A stretch of 64,000 nucleotides of DNA from Actinomyces sp. 432 (GCF_009930875.1 NZ_CP025249.1:620001-684000), one strand, 5' to 3'; positions 44,729 through 53,954 are shown, counted from the first letter of the stretch. Numbers and translations: made by a program. The notes: generated by a model not told the origin, from the sequence alone.

Positions 44729-46624
44729 ATGCCCCGCTATCGCAGCGCTACCTCCACCACTGGCCGCAACATGGCCGGCGCCCGCGCCCTGTGGCGCGCC
44801 ACCGGTGTCAAGGACTCGGACTTCGGCAAACCGATTATCGCCATCGCCAACTCCTTCACCGAGTTCGTTCCCGGGCACGTGGGCCTGCGGGACGTCGGCC
44901 GGGTGGTCGCCGAGCAGATCGAGGCCGCCGGCGGCATTGCCAAGGAGTTCAACACGATCGCCGTCGATGACGGCATCGCCATGGGGCACGATGGCATGCT
45001 CTACTCCCTGCCCAGCCGCGAACTGATCGCCGACTCGGTGGAGTACATGGCGAACGCCCACTGCGCCGACGCCCTGGTGTGCATCTCCAACTGTGACAAG
45101 ATCACCCCCGGCATGCTCATGGCCTCGATGCGCCTGAACATCCCCACCATCTTTGTTTCCGGTGGTCCGATGGAGTCCGGCAAGATGGTGGCCGCCGACG
45201 GCACCACCCGCAAGCTCGACCTGATCGACGCCATGATGGACGCCGCCGACCCTACCGTCCCCGATGAGACCATTTCCGCCATTGAGCGCCTGGCCTGCCC
45301 CACCTGCGGCTCCTGCTCCGGCATGTTCACTGCCAACTCCATGAACTGCCTGACTGAGGCCCTGGGCATGGCGCTGCCGACCAACGGATCGCTCCTGGCC
45401 ACACACGCAGACCGCAAGGCCCTGTTCCAGGAGGCCGGCCGCCAGATCGTTCAGATCACCAAGGCCTACTACGAGGAGGACGACGCCTCCGTCCTGCCGC
45501 GCTCGATCGCCACCAAGGCCGCCTTCGAGAACGCCATGAGCCTGGACGTCGCCATGGGCGGGTCCACCAACACGGTGCTGCACCTGCTTGCTGCCGCCCA
45601 GGAGGCGGAGGTCGACTTCAAGATGGCCGACATCGACCGGCTGTCCCGCAAGGTTCCCCACCTGTGCAAGGTGGCTCCCTCCACCAACGTCTTCCACATG
45701 GAGGACGTCCACCGTGCCGGCGGCATCATGGGCATCCTTGGGGAGCTGGACCGCGGGGGGCTGCTCGACACCGCCACTCGTACCGTATTGCGCGGCACCC
45801 TGGCGGACGAGCTCGACCAGTACGATATCGGCCGCCCCGACGCCGACGGCCTGCGCGACCCGCAGGCAAGCCGGGTGGATGAGATGATCCGCACCCGCTA
45901 CCTGGCCGCACCCGCGGGCGTGCGCACCACTGAGATGTTCTCCCAGTCCTCCCGCTGGGAGGCACTGGACACTGATCGTGAGAACGGTGCCATCCGCGAT
46001 GTCGCCCACGCCTACTCCGCCGACGGCGGGCTGGCGGTGCTGTTCGGGAACATCGCCGAGAAGGGATGCATCGTCAAGACCGCCGGGGTGGATGCCTCGA
46101 TCCTGACCTTCTCCGGGCCCGCCGTCGTCTTCGAGTCCCAGGATGAGGCGGTGGAGGGCATCCTCGGCGGCAAGGTGAAGGCAGGCGACGTGGTGATCAT
46201 CTCCCACGAGGGGCCCCGCGGCGGCCCGGGCATGCAGGAGATGCTGTACCCGACCACCTACATCAAGTCCATGCACCTGGGTAAGGAGTGCGCGCTGCTA
46301 ACCGACGGGCGCTTCTCCGGCGGTACCTCCGGACTGTCCATCGGGCACGTCTCCCCGGAGGCCGCCGCGGGCGGGCTCATTGGGCTGGTGCGCACCGGGG
46401 ACCGCATCGTGATCGACATCCCGAACCGCTCCATCGAGCTGGATGTAGATGAGGGAGAGATCGCCCGGCGTCGCGCCGAGGAGGAGGCCCGCGGGCAGGA
46501 CGCATGGACGCCGCACAAGCCGCGTCCCCGCCACGTGTCCAAGTCGCTGCGCGCCTACGGCATGCTCGCCACCAGCGCCGACCTCGGCGCCGTCCGTGAC
46601 CTTAGCCGGATCCGCGTTCGCTGA
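44729..46624 (+). CDS. ilvD: Dihydroxy-acid dehydratase
   Basis: A 631-residue Fe-S enzyme that dehydrates dihydroxy-acids in valine, isoleucine and leucine synthesis. [20 protein letters not shown] is the classic start. Cluster and Mg residues are in [12 protein letters not shown] and [19 protein letters not shown], and [31 protein letters not shown] and [20 protein letters not shown] are invariant blocks. The ATG at 44729 is preceded by AGGAGA. A TACGCT -10-like box near 44686 may serve as promoter. ilvA lies 0.9 kb downstream on the other strand. No other ilv genes are in the window. Confidence 0.97.
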   Translation: MPRYRSATSTTGRNMAGARALWRATGVKDSDFGKPIIAIANSFTEFVPGHVGLRDVGRVVAEQIEAAGGIAKEFNTIAVDDGIAMGHDGMLYSLPSRELIADSVEYMANAHCADALVCISNCDKITPGMLMASMRLNIPTIFVSGGPMESGKMVAADGTTRKLDLIDAMMDAADPTVPDETISAIERLACPTCGSCSGMFTANSMNCLTEALGMALPTNGSLLATHADRKALFQEAGRQIVQITKAYYEEDDASVLPRSIATKAAFENAMSLDVAMGGSTNTVLHLLAAAQEAEVDFKMADIDRLSRKVPHLCKVAPSTNVFHMEDVHRAGGIMGILGELDRGGLLDTATRTVLRGTLADELDQYDIGRPDADGLRDPQASRVDEMIRTRYLAAPAGVRTTEMFSQSSRWEALDTDRENGAIRDVAHAYSADGGLAVLFGNIAEKGCIVKTAGVDASILTFSGPAVVFESQDEAVEGILGGKVKAGDVVIISHEGPRGGPGMQEMLYPTTYIKSMHLGKECALLTDGRFSGGTSGLSIGHVSPEAAAGGLIGLVRTGDRIVIDIPNRSIELDVDEGEIARRRAEEEARGQDAWTPHKPRPRHVSKSLRAYGMLATSADLGAVRDLSRIRVR

Positions 46625-46650
46625 CGCCTGTCGCATTCGGAATTAACGCA

Positions 46651-46701
46651 GCTGAGCGGGTGTTCGCGTCCCGTCGTCGTCGGGGCGCGCACCCGCTCAG
46701 C
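46651..46701 (+). terminator. 12-bp hairpin after ilvD
   Basis: GCTGAGCGGGTG (46651-46662) pairs perfectly with 46690-46701, and the loop contains a smaller GCGTCCC/GGGGCGC stem. It begins 27 bases past the ilvD stop. Its right arm also contains the stop codon of the small minus-strand frame, so it may work both ways. Confidence 0.7.
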
Positions 46702-46822
46702 GCGTGAGCGCCCAGCACGCGGTGGAGAGCACGCAGGCGACGAGCGCGGGAACGTACTTGCGCGGGTGGCGGATTACTTCGCGCTCGGACTTCCAATCGA
46801 GCAGCGGCCGGCGCCACTTCAT
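46697..46822 (-). CDS. Possible small membrane protein, 41 residues
   Basis: An open frame from ATG 46822 (or GTG 46840, 47 residues) encoding MKWRRPLLDWKSEREVIRHP, then RKYVPALVACVLSTACWALTR. A basic N-terminal half is followed by one hydrophobic helix, and most codons end in G or C as in real genes here. There is no Shine-Dalgarno, and the stop lies inside the ilvD terminator arm. I do not recognise the family. It may be a true small protein or the C-terminal remnant of a lost gene. Confidence 0.35.
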   Translation of the reverse strand: MKWRRPLLDWKSEREVIRHPRKYVPALVACVLSTACWALTR

Positions 46823-46840
46823 CTGGATGGGATCTGGCAC

Positions 46841-47460
46841 GTAGGTCGGCGCGGGGCTTGAAGGTTTGTGCCCTTGGCCGACGGTTCGGGCACTGCGAGG
46901 TGCGTACCGTTGCAGGAAAGCACTAATCGTTGAACTGAAGAGACGTAGGGTCGCGTGAAGGATGGAATCGTCTGCACGAGGAGGAACCGTCAGGCGAGCG
47001 TCCTAGCCTTCCCAAAGGAACCGCAGCATTCCACCGGGATCCGCCGTGGTCCCCCAGACTCGCGGCGATCAATCGCACCCATCGTGCCCGCCAGAGCCCT
47101 CCCGCCGGGACATCAACAGCAACCGACACCAGGGGTTCACTGGTACACCACCACACCCGCGAACGCGACGAGACTTTGATCCCCGACTGGCTTGTGCTTC
47201 GCAAGATGACCGTCATGTCGATTTACGACCTTGGGGTGCGATTCGTGACCACCCTGTGGTCGTAAACCACACGCCAAGGTCGGAAACCAGTGCTTCGTGC
47301 GCGCGGATACGGTCACTCGAAATGACGACGAGAAGACCGTCCTCGACCGCGGCAGGCAGCGTTCAGGTGCGGGAGGCTGTGCGTTGGTGCGGGAGAGGCC
47401 ATTGCTGGACCTACCAACACACACTGCCAACTACCCCCAAACACGGAGAGCCTGTTTAGG
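46841..47460. other. Gene-free stretch, lower GC, probable decayed sequence
   Basis: About 620 bases with no supportable gene. Open frames are short, lack ribosome sites and have no recognisable motifs. A TTTACGACC/GGTCGTAAA inverted repeat (47222-47230 and 47258-47266) surrounds a 27-base centre. The composition is less GC-rich than both neighbours, suggesting an eroded gene or mobile element, but no transposase remnant was seen. Confidence 0.4.
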
Positions 47461-47465
47461 CGGCG

Positions 47466-47503
47466 ACCGACCTCGGCACGTAAGGTCTACCGACCTCGGT
47501 GAA
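47466..47503 (-). repeat. Type B 23-bp repeat, two units, 26 bases after the ilvA stop
   Basis: ACCGACCTCGG starts at 47466 and 47489, 23 bases apart, with CACGTAAGGTCT between. In the ilvA sense direction it reads TTCACCGAGGTCGGTAGACC, the same layout as after aroD and the PfkB gene. Confidence 0.88.
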
Positions 47504-47528
47504 GGGGTGGGGGAGTGGCTTGGCGGAT

Positions 47529-49103
47529 TCAGCGGGCCAGGAAGAAGCGTGCGGAGGGGTCGTCCGTCTCCTCCTGGTAGGCGTAGCCGAGTCGGTCCAT
47601 GTGTTCGGTCAGCTCGGCGTCGTCCGGGCCGGCCTCGAAGGCGGTCAGAATGCGTCCGTAGTCGGCACCGTCGGTGCGGTAATGGAACAGGGTGATGTTC
47701 CAGCGGGTCCCTAGGATCTCCAGGAACCGGGTCAGTGCCCCGGGGGACTCGGGGAACTCGAAGCTGAACAGCCGCTCCACCAGGCCCTCGGGGGCGCGCC
47801 CGCCGATCATGGAGCGCACATGCACCTTGGCGAGCTCGTCCTCGGTCAGGTCCACCACGCCGTAGCCGGCGGCTTCCAGGTCGGCGACGATCTCGCGGCG
47901 CTCCTCCCGTCCGCGAGTGAGCCGCACACCCACAAAGATTCGGGCCGGTGCGCCCGCGGGCGCCGAGGCGGAGACCCGGTAGTTGAATTCGGTGACCGCC
48001 CGGCCGCCCAGTACGGAGGCGAAACGCAGGAACTCTCCCTGCACCTCTGGGATGGTCACGCCCAGGATCGCCTCGCGCTGCTCGCCGATCTCGGCTCGCT
48101 CGGAGATGTAACGCAGCTGGTGGAAGTTCAGATTCGCCCCTGACAGCACGCAGGCCAGTCGCTCTCCGGACAGATCGTGCGCTGCCACGTACTGCTTCAA
48201 CCCCGCCAGGGCAACGGCGCCGCTCGGCTCCGGCACGGCGCGCAGGTCCTCGAACAGGTCGCGCACGGCGGCGGAGACCTCGTCGGAGGAGACGGTGACG
48301 ACGTCGTCGAGCAGCTGCGCACACAGGCGGAAGGTCTCATCCCCGATGCGGCGCACTGCCACCCCCTCGGCGAACAGGCCGACGTGCTCCAGCGTGACCG
48401 GCTCCCCGGCGGTAAGGGCGGCGCTCAGACAGGCCGACTCCTCGTGCTCGACGCCGATGACCTGAACCTGCGGCATCAGCTGCTTGATCAGTACAGCGAT
48501 GCCGGAGATCAGGCCGCCGCCGCCCACAGGCACGAACACGCGATCCAGATTGGCGTCCTGCTGGATCATCTCCAATCCGATAGTGCCCTGGCCGGCGATC
48601 ACCCGCGGATCGTCGAAGGGGGCGATGTATGTCAGCCCGTCGGCCTCGGCCAGGCGGAGGGCCTCGGCCTTAGCAGCGTCGAAGTTGTCGCCGGCCAGAA
48701 GCACCTCGCCCCCCAGGGCGCGTACGGCGTCGACCTTGATGCGGGGCGTGACGGTCGGCATGACAATCAGCGCGTGCACACCCAGCAGGGCGGACGAGCG
48801 GGCTACTCCCTGCGCATGGTTGCCGGCGGAAGCGGTGACCACGCCGCGTTCGCGCTCGGCGTCGGACAGGGAGCGCATGGCGTTGTAGGCGCCACGGATC
48901 TTGAAGGAGTGGACCGCTTGCAGGTCCTCTCGCTTGGCCTCGACCGTGTTGCCCAGGCGGGCGGACAGGGCGGGCATGATTTGCAGGGGGGTGTGCTCGG
49001 CGGCCTCGTAGACAGGGGCGCGCAGGATCTCCCGCAGGTAGCGGGCGCCCTCCCAGGGGGAGTCGTGGACCGCGTGGTTTCCGTTGCTTCCAGCATCGCT
49101 CAC
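47529..49103 (-). CDS. ilvA: Biosynthetic threonine ammonia-lyase (threonine deaminase)
   Basis: A 524-residue PLP enzyme making 2-oxobutyrate from threonine for isoleucine. The PLP Lys lies in AVHSFKIRGAYNAMRSL, the phosphate loop in VPVGGGGLISGIAVLI, and TASAGNHAQGVARSSALLG is the Asn-binding block. Two C-terminal ACT-type domains (EFLRFASVLGGRAVTEFNYR onward, and RLFSFEFPESPGALTRFLEI) are present, so it should be feedback-inhibited by isoleucine, unlike the short catabolic form. The GTG at 49103 lacks a Shine-Dalgarno and lies six bases after TAGGCT, indicating a leaderless mRNA. Confidence 0.96.
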   Translation of the reverse strand: MSDAGSNGNHAVHDSPWEGARYLREILRAPVYEAAEHTPLQIMPALSARLGNTVEAKREDLQAVHSFKIRGAYNAMRSLSDAERERGVVTASAGNHAQGVARSSALLGVHALIVMPTVTPRIKVDAVRALGGEVLLAGDNFDAAKAEALRLAEADGLTYIAPFDDPRVIAGQGTIGLEMIQQDANLDRVFVPVGGGGLISGIAVLIKQLMPQVQVIGVEHEESACLSAALTAGEPVTLEHVGLFAEGVAVRRIGDETFRLCAQLLDDVVTVSSDEVSAAVRDLFEDLRAVPEPSGAVALAGLKQYVAAHDLSGERLACVLSGANLNFHQLRYISERAEIGEQREAILGVTIPEVQGEFLRFASVLGGRAVTEFNYRVSASAPAGAPARIFVGVRLTRGREERREIVADLEAAGYGVVDLTEDELAKVHVRSMIGGRAPEGLVERLFSFEFPESPGALTRFLEILGTRWNITLFHYRTDGADYGRILTAFEAGPDDAELTEHMDRLGYAYQEETDDPSARFFLAR

Positions 49104-49109
49104 GATCTC

Positions 49110-49115
49110 AGCCTA
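49110..49115 (-). promoter_or_regulatory. Candidate -10 of ilvA (leaderless)
   Basis: TAGGCT on the minus strand ends six bases before the GTG start, too close for an untranslated leader. Confidence 0.4.
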
Positions 49116-49268
49116 ACCGGGGCTGCTTCCCGGGCTCACGCGGTATTTCAGAGGTGGCGACAATGAGTATGGGCAAGATCATAAAATGCACTATAGGTTG
49201 ACTGGGACCTATGGCCTACAGTCTGGCCTGTTCGTTTTGCTTCCAACTGTGCTTTCAAGGAGCGCAAC

Positions 49269-49826
49269 ATGACCAAGATCGCCGTAATCACCGGATCTGT
49301 CCGCCCCAACTCCATAGGCGGGCCGGTCGCCCAGTGGGTTGCCGACAAGGCCAACACCGTTGACGGCGTGCAGGCCGAGGTCCTCGAACTCGGCTCATTC
49401 GACCTGCCGGTCTTCGCCGAGGAGCTTCCCCCGATGAACGCCCCCGCCAAGGACCCGGCCGCGGTGAAGTGGAACGAGGCCCTGGCTGCGTACGACGCCT
49501 ACATCTTCGTCACCCCGGAGTACAACCACTCCGTTCCGGGCGCGCTGAAGAACGCGATCGACTTCATCACCCCGTCCGTGCTGGCCAACAAGGCCGTCGG
49601 CCTGGTCGGCTACTCCTTCTCCGCCGGGCACCGCCCGATCGAGGCCCTGCGCCTGATCCTGTCGAACTTCACTACCGGCGTGGTGGGCGCCCAGGTCAAC
49701 CTGCACCTGGCCACCGACTTCGAGAACATGAGCGTCTTCGCACCCGCCGCCTACCACGACGCGGAGGTCCCCGCGATGGTCCAGGCCATCGTCGCCCAGG
49801 ATCGGGCCCTGGCCGCGCTGCGCTGA
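49269..49826 (+). CDS. NADPH-dependent FMN reductase family protein
   Basis: A 185-residue flavodoxin-fold oxidoreductase. The flavin phosphate loop is GSVRPNSIGGPVAQWV, and TPEYNHSVPGALKNAIDFI is the family signature that contacts the isoalloxazine ring. VGLVGYSFSAGHRPIEALRL follows. Relatives reduce FMN, azo dyes or quinones with NAD(P)H; the substrate is not determinable. AAGGAG precedes the ATG by about six bases. It is a single gene with its own perfect 18-bp terminator, divergent from ilvA. Confidence 0.9.
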   Translation: MTKIAVITGSVRPNSIGGPVAQWVADKANTVDGVQAEVLELGSFDLPVFAEELPPMNAPAKDPAAVKWNEALAAYDAYIFVTPEYNHSVPGALKNAIDFITPSVLANKAVGLVGYSFSAGHRPIEALRLILSNFTTGVVGAQVNLHLATDFENMSVFAPAAYHDAEVPAMVQAIVAQDRALAALR

Positions 49827-49957
49827 GGCCGGCAGGGCGTGCGGGCCGGTTGTGTGCCGCACGCTTACGCACTTCGAGCCCAGTCACGCCGACTGTCACT
49901 AATCGCTGCAATAGCAGCAGAAAATAGAGATTCGCCGGCACTGGTCAGCGAAGAGAT

Positions 49958-50006
49958 AGGGGCTTCCAGCGTGCGCCGCAGCCTCGGCCGCACGCTGGAA
50001 GCCCCT
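49958..50006. terminator. Perfect 18-bp hairpin between the FMN reductase and the ATPase gene
   Basis: AGGGGCTTCCAGCGTGCG (49958-49975) pairs perfectly with 49989-50006 across a 13-base loop. Flanking GATA/TTATC extends the pairing. It lies between two convergent genes and could end both transcripts. Confidence 0.85.
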
Positions 50007-50113
50007 TATCCATTTCGAGACAATCAGCTAAACCGCTTGATTACGCGGTTCTCTCTGAGCCCACTCGAACGTTAGCGTGCGGTGCGACGTCACCTGACGC
50101 CGCGCCGCACACC

Positions 50114-52846
50114 TCAGGCCAGCTTGAGCCTCCGGTAGCGGTTCACCGCGGCTGCCACGTCCACCATGCGTGGGCGCACTAGGAAGGCAGGGCGGCGGTC
50201 CAGGGCGTCCAGGCCCTCGTCATCCAGCAGGGCGTCCAGGTCCTCCAGGCACTGCGCCAGCGTCGACTCCCCGTCGAAGCGCTGCTCCAGCAGTGCCCGC
50301 AGGGCGTAGGCCACCGCCTCCGCTTGGCCGGACTCGACGACACCCGCCACATCGGAGATGTCGATGTCCTCGCGGTCCAGCGTGAGCGAGTCGGTGCCGC
50401 GTGAGCGGGTGCGCACCGGGCCGCGCTGGGTGCGCTGCGAGGGCAGTGGCACCCGCGGCGTCTGCATGGGGAAGTCCACCAGTGCCGTCGTCTCCCGCGG
50501 CTGCGCCGCGGTGACCTCGGCTGCGCGCTCGGTGGCGTCGTGCAGCACGTAGGAATCCAGCAGCAGCACCCGGTCGGCCACGTCCAGGTAGTCCCCTGAG
50601 CCGCCCATGACCAGCACTGTGGAAACGCCCGCCTCGGCCAGCGCCCCCACCCGGTCCACGAAGGGGGTGATCGGCTCCTGGTCGTCGGACACTAGCGTGC
50701 GCATGCGGGCGTCACGGATCAGCAGGTTGGTGGCGGAGGTGTCCTCATCCAGCAGCAACGCGGAGGTCCCCGCCTCGATCGACTCCACGATCGAGGCAGC
50801 CTGGGACGTCGAGCCCGAGGCGTTGGTGGTGGTGAAGGAGGCGGTGTCGCGGTCTCCGGGCAGGTGGGAGATGAAGGGCGTCAGGTCCACGCCGGTCACT
50901 GCCCGCCCGTCGGCGGCCCGCACCTTGACGGCGTCTGGGACCGTGGCCACCAGCTCGCGGCCGTCGCCCGGAACGTGCGGGTAGACGCCGCGCTCGATCG
51001 CGCTCAGCAGCGTGGACTTGCCGTGGTAGCCACCGCCGACCACGAGCGTGACCCCGGAGCCGATCGCGGTGCCGCGTACCTCACCGGCATGCGGCAGGGT
51101 CACGGTTGCGGCCAGTGAATCGGGGGCGGTCAGTGCGATGGCGCCCTCCTCCATGGGGGCGTCGCTGACGCCGGAGCGGCGCGGCAGGACTGAGCCGTCG
51201 GCGAGGAATGCCACCCAGCCGTTGTCGAGCACCGCCTGGGTCAGGGCCCGGTGGTCCTCCAGGGCGGCAATGTGCTCCAGCAGGCGCTCGCCCCGCTCGC
51301 CGGTCAGGTCCAGGGCGGCGTTGATCTCACGGGTCAGGTCGTGGCTGAAGATGTTGGCCGCCTCCCGCCCACGGATGGAGCGGCCACGGGCAGGCAGCGC
51401 CACTCGGGCGCGAATCTCAATGACGACGCCGGAGCCCGCAGGGGCCTCGCGCTTACCGGTGCTTTGCGCGGCGTCGGCGTCCGCATCGGCTTCGGTGTCA
51501 AAGTCCGTGGCGGCACTGGCGGAGGGAGCTGATTCCTCGGGCGCCTCCCCCTCGTCGGTGGGGGAGCCGGGCTCCTGCGCCGTGTCGCCTTCCCCGGTGA
51601 GGTCGGTCGGCTCAGTGGAGCCGATGGCGGCGGCGAACGCGTCAGCTGCGGAGCCGTCCACCGCTTCATCAAGGTCGGTGCCTGCCGACTCGGAGGATGC
51701 GGTGGCGGGAGCGGCGTCCTCGCCGGTGCTCGCATCGGCGTCCTCATCGCTTTCGGTCAGCACAGTGAAGAGGTCCAGGACCTCGTCGCTCTGCTGGTCC
51801 GTGGTAGGCGATGCGTCGGTGGCCGCACCGTCCGTCGCGGGCGCGTCGGCGTGGTCATCGGCGTCGGCAGGGGCGGAGACGATTACGGAGCAGCGCTCGA
51901 GGATCTCCTGCCCGGGCGAGGCGATCGACAGGTTGGTGCCGCGGAAGCCCCGGTGCAGCTCGCGGGTCAGGAAGTCGCCGACAGCGATGCGCCGGTCGCG
52001 AGTGGAGGTCAGGTCCGCATCCTGCAGCAGTTTCAGGCCGGGCAGATCGGCCGGAGCCTGGATGCGGATCCGTGTGGGCGGGGCGTATGGGTCCGGCTGA
52101 ACGTAGTCCACGTGCAGCATCCAGCCCTCGGAGGCACGGTAGTGGCCGACGGTGTCGCGGTAGGCGCCGTAGGGGCGGTTGTCCAGCACGTGCAGGTAAT
52201 CCACCAGGTCGCTGAGCGTTCCCGTGCGCGGACCCTTGTCGTGACGGCGGCCCTCGTGCCGGTAGTCGCGGCCCCGGCCGTCGCGGTCGTATCCCCGGTC
52301 GCGGCGGTCCTGGTTGTAGCCGCGGTCCTGGTTGTAGCCGCGGTCGTAGCGTCCCTCCCGGTCACCCTCGCGGCGGTCGCCGTAGCCGCGGTTGTTGTCC
52401 CGTTCGTAGCCCCGGTTGCCGCGATCGTAGCCACCGCGGCCGTAGCCGCCGCGACGGTCGCTGAAGTCGCGGTCGCGGCCATAGCCCCGGCCACCCCGGT
52501 CGTATCCCTGGTCGCGGCGGTCCCGGTCGTAGCTGCGGTCCTGGTTGTAGCCGCGGTCGTAGCGTCCCTCCCGGTCACCCTCGCGGCGGTCGCCGTAGCC
52601 GCGGTTGTTGTCCCGTTCGTACCCTCGGTTGCCGCGGTTGTAGCCGCCGCGGCGGTCGCTGAAGTCGCGGTCGCGGCCATATCCCCGGCCACCGCGGTCG
52701 TAGCCGCGCCCGCCGTCGTCCCGGTAGCCGCCGCGGTCGTTCCGCTCGCCCCGGTCGTATCCCCTGTCATATCGGTCGTATCGGTCGCGACGGTTGCCGC
52801 GATCACCGTAGCCGCGGCCGTCTGTGAAGTCACTGCGTTCAGTCAT
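50114..52846 (-). CDS. ABC-class ATPase (PF09818/COG3044-like) with RG/Y-rich disordered N-terminus
   Basis: About 910 residues against some 560-600 usual for the family. Residues 1-205 are almost only Arg, Gly, Asp, Tyr and Asn in RGG/GYDR/RGYGRDRD repeats and should be disordered. The conserved part begins GTLSDLVDYLHVLDNRPYGA (about 208) and runs to ERCSVIVSA (325). An acidic linker (325-472, Asp/Glu/Ala/Ser/Thr) interrupts it, and it resumes IEIRARVALPARGRSIRGRE. Walker A is LVVGGGYHGKSTLL (601-614) and Walker B SALLLDEDTSATN (695-707). The family lacks a transporter partner and its function is unknown. Arg/Gly-rich tails usually bind RNA or drive condensates, so an RNA-linked role is inferred. 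The ATG at 52846 has only a weak AGGG. It is divergent from lysE. Confidence 0.85.
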   Translation of the reverse strand: MTERSDFTDGRGYGDRGNRRDRYDRYDRGYDRGERNDRGGYRDDGGRGYDRGGRGYGRDRDFSDRRGGYNRGNRGYERDNNRGYGDRREGDREGRYDRGYNQDRSYDRDRRDQGYDRGGRGYGRDRDFSDRRGGYGRGGYDRGNRGYERDNNRGYGDRREGDREGRYDRGYNQDRGYNQDRRDRGYDRDGRGRDYRHEGRRHDKGPRTGTLSDLVDYLHVLDNRPYGAYRDTVGHYRASEGWMLHVDYVQPDPYAPPTRIRIQAPADLPGLKLLQDADLTSTRDRRIAVGDFLTRELHRGFRGTNLSIASPGQEILERCSVIVSAPADADDHADAPATDGAATDASPTTDQQSDEVLDLFTVLTESDEDADASTGEDAAPATASSESAGTDLDEAVDGSAADAFAAAIGSTEPTDLTGEGDTAQEPGSPTDEGEAPEESAPSASAATDFDTEADADADAAQSTGKREAPAGSGVVIEIRARVALPARGRSIRGREAANIFSHDLTREINAALDLTGERGERLLEHIAALEDHRALTQAVLDNGWVAFLADGSVLPRRSGVSDAPMEEGAIALTAPDSLAATVTLPHAGEVRGTAIGSGVTLVVGGGYHGKSTLLSAIERGVYPHVPGDGRELVATVPDAVKVRAADGRAVTGVDLTPFISHLPGDRDTASFTTTNASGSTSQAASIVESIEAGTSALLLDEDTSATNLLIRDARMRTLVSDDQEPITPFVDRVGALAEAGVSTVLVMGGSGDYLDVADRVLLLDSYVLHDATERAAEVTAAQPRETTALVDFPMQTPRVPLPSQRTQRGPVRTRSRGTDSLTLDREDIDISDVAGVVESGQAEAVAYALRALLEQRFDGESTLAQCLEDLDALLDDEGLDALDRRPAFLVRPRMVDVAAAVNRYRRLKLA
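52285..52710 (-). repeat. 213-bp direct duplication inside the ATPase gene
   Basis: Copy one spans about 52285-52497 and copy two 52498-52710, nearly identical over long stretches (for example TCGTAGCGTCCCTCCCGG at 52344 and 52557, 213 bases apart). Copy two lacks 15 bases near its right end. The length keeps the reading frame, so it encodes a repeated 66-71-residue RG-rich block (about residues 51-116 and 117-187). Confidence 0.9.
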
Positions 52847-53053
52847 GCCCTGATATTGGCACATTTCCGGCGTAACACCTGACGCGCGTGCCGATGACGG
52901 CGGGTCGTGCCCGCCGGGCGCGGGTGGCGCGATGAGCCCTGCGCAGTGCCTGCGGGTGCACCGGGCGGCCGGAGGGAGCCGCGCAGTCTCGCGCCGGTGC
53001 TTTCGGCGTCCGCCCGTCTTACGGGCTGACGCCATACCCCATAGGGTCGACCC

Positions 53054-53773
53054 ATGACGATTCTGCTCGCGCCGTCGACGTCCCCACATGCCCTGGCGGC
53101 TGCGGGGGCGGCATCAGCGGCCCCCGCAGCCGCGGGCCTGATTACTGCCTCGCTGGCGGTCTGCGGCTCCTGGTCCGGCTTCGCGCCTGCCATCACCGGC
53201 TTCGCCACCGGGCTGGGGCTGATCGTGGCCATTGGCGCGCAGAACGCCTGGGTGCTGCGGCAGGGCGTGCGGCGCGAGCACATCGGGCTGGTGATCGCCA
53301 TCTGCGCCCTCAGCGACTTGGCGCTCATCGCCGTCGGCACCGGCGGAATCGGCGTGGTTGCGCGCCTGGCGCCGTGGGTGCTGGAACTGCTGCGCTGGGG
53401 CGGTGTGCTGTACCTGATCGGCTTTGCGGTCTCCAGCTTCCGGTCGGCCATGCGTCCTGGTGCGCTTGAGCAGGAGCAGGCGCGCCCGGCGTCGTCGGTC
53501 GTGCTGACCACGTTGGCGCTGACCTGGCTGAACCCGCACGTCTACCTTGATACCGTGCTCATGCTCGGCATGGTGACCAACGGTTTCGGGCAGGCGCGGT
53601 GGTTGGCCGCCGCCGGCGCCGGGACGGCGTCGATCCTGTGGTTCACGGCGCTGGGCCTGGGGGCGCGCGCCCTGTCCGGGCCGCTGTCCAGCCCGCGCAC
53701 CTGGCGGGTGGTGGATGTGCTGGTCGGCCTGGTCATGCTGGGGGTGGCGCTGAACCTGGCGCTGGGCTCTTGA
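53054..53773 (+). CDS. LysE/ArgO-type amino acid exporter
   Basis: A 239-residue membrane protein. ATGLGLIVAIGAQNAWVLRQ (about 50-70) is the LysE/ArgO signature, followed by SDLALIAVGTGGIG, ALTWLNPHVYLDTVLMLG and six predicted helices. It exports lysine, arginine or related basic amino acids by proton exchange in studied relatives. The N-terminal 40 residues are Ala/Pro-rich and not conserved. TAGGGT (53042-53047) ends six bases before the ATG, suggesting a leaderless mRNA. No LysG-type LysR regulator is adjacent, unlike Corynebacterium. Confidence 0.9.
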   Translation: MTILLAPSTSPHALAAAGAASAAPAAAGLITASLAVCGSWSGFAPAITGFATGLGLIVAIGAQNAWVLRQGVRREHIGLVIAICALSDLALIAVGTGGIGVVARLAPWVLELLRWGGVLYLIGFAVSSFRSAMRPGALEQEQARPASSVVLTTLALTWLNPHVYLDTVLMLGMVTNGFGQARWLAAAGAGTASILWFTALGLGARALSGPLSSPRTWRVVDVLVGLVMLGVALNLALGS

Positions 53774-53826
53774 CCCGGGTCGTATCCCCTCCCGCCGTGC
53801 TCGCGCCTCTCCTCCCCCTCACGCCG

Positions 53827-53872
53827 AGACCGGCACTAGTGACGCACCCAGACCGGCACTAGTGACGCACCC
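53827..53872 (+). repeat. Type A 23-bp repeat, two units, after lysE
   Basis: AGACCGGCACTAGTGACGCA occurs at 53827 and 53850, 23 bases apart, each followed by CCC. It is the type A sequence found after mfd with a diverged tail (GACGCACCC for TACGTGCC). It lies 54 bases past the lysE stop in its sense direction, between convergent lysE and msrA. Confidence 0.85.
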
Positions 53873-53954
53873 GTACGGGTAGGCCACGGGCCGGCCGGAG
53901 ACCTCTAGCGCCTCCGGCCGGCCCGCGCCGACTATGTGCGACCTACTTGAGCAC

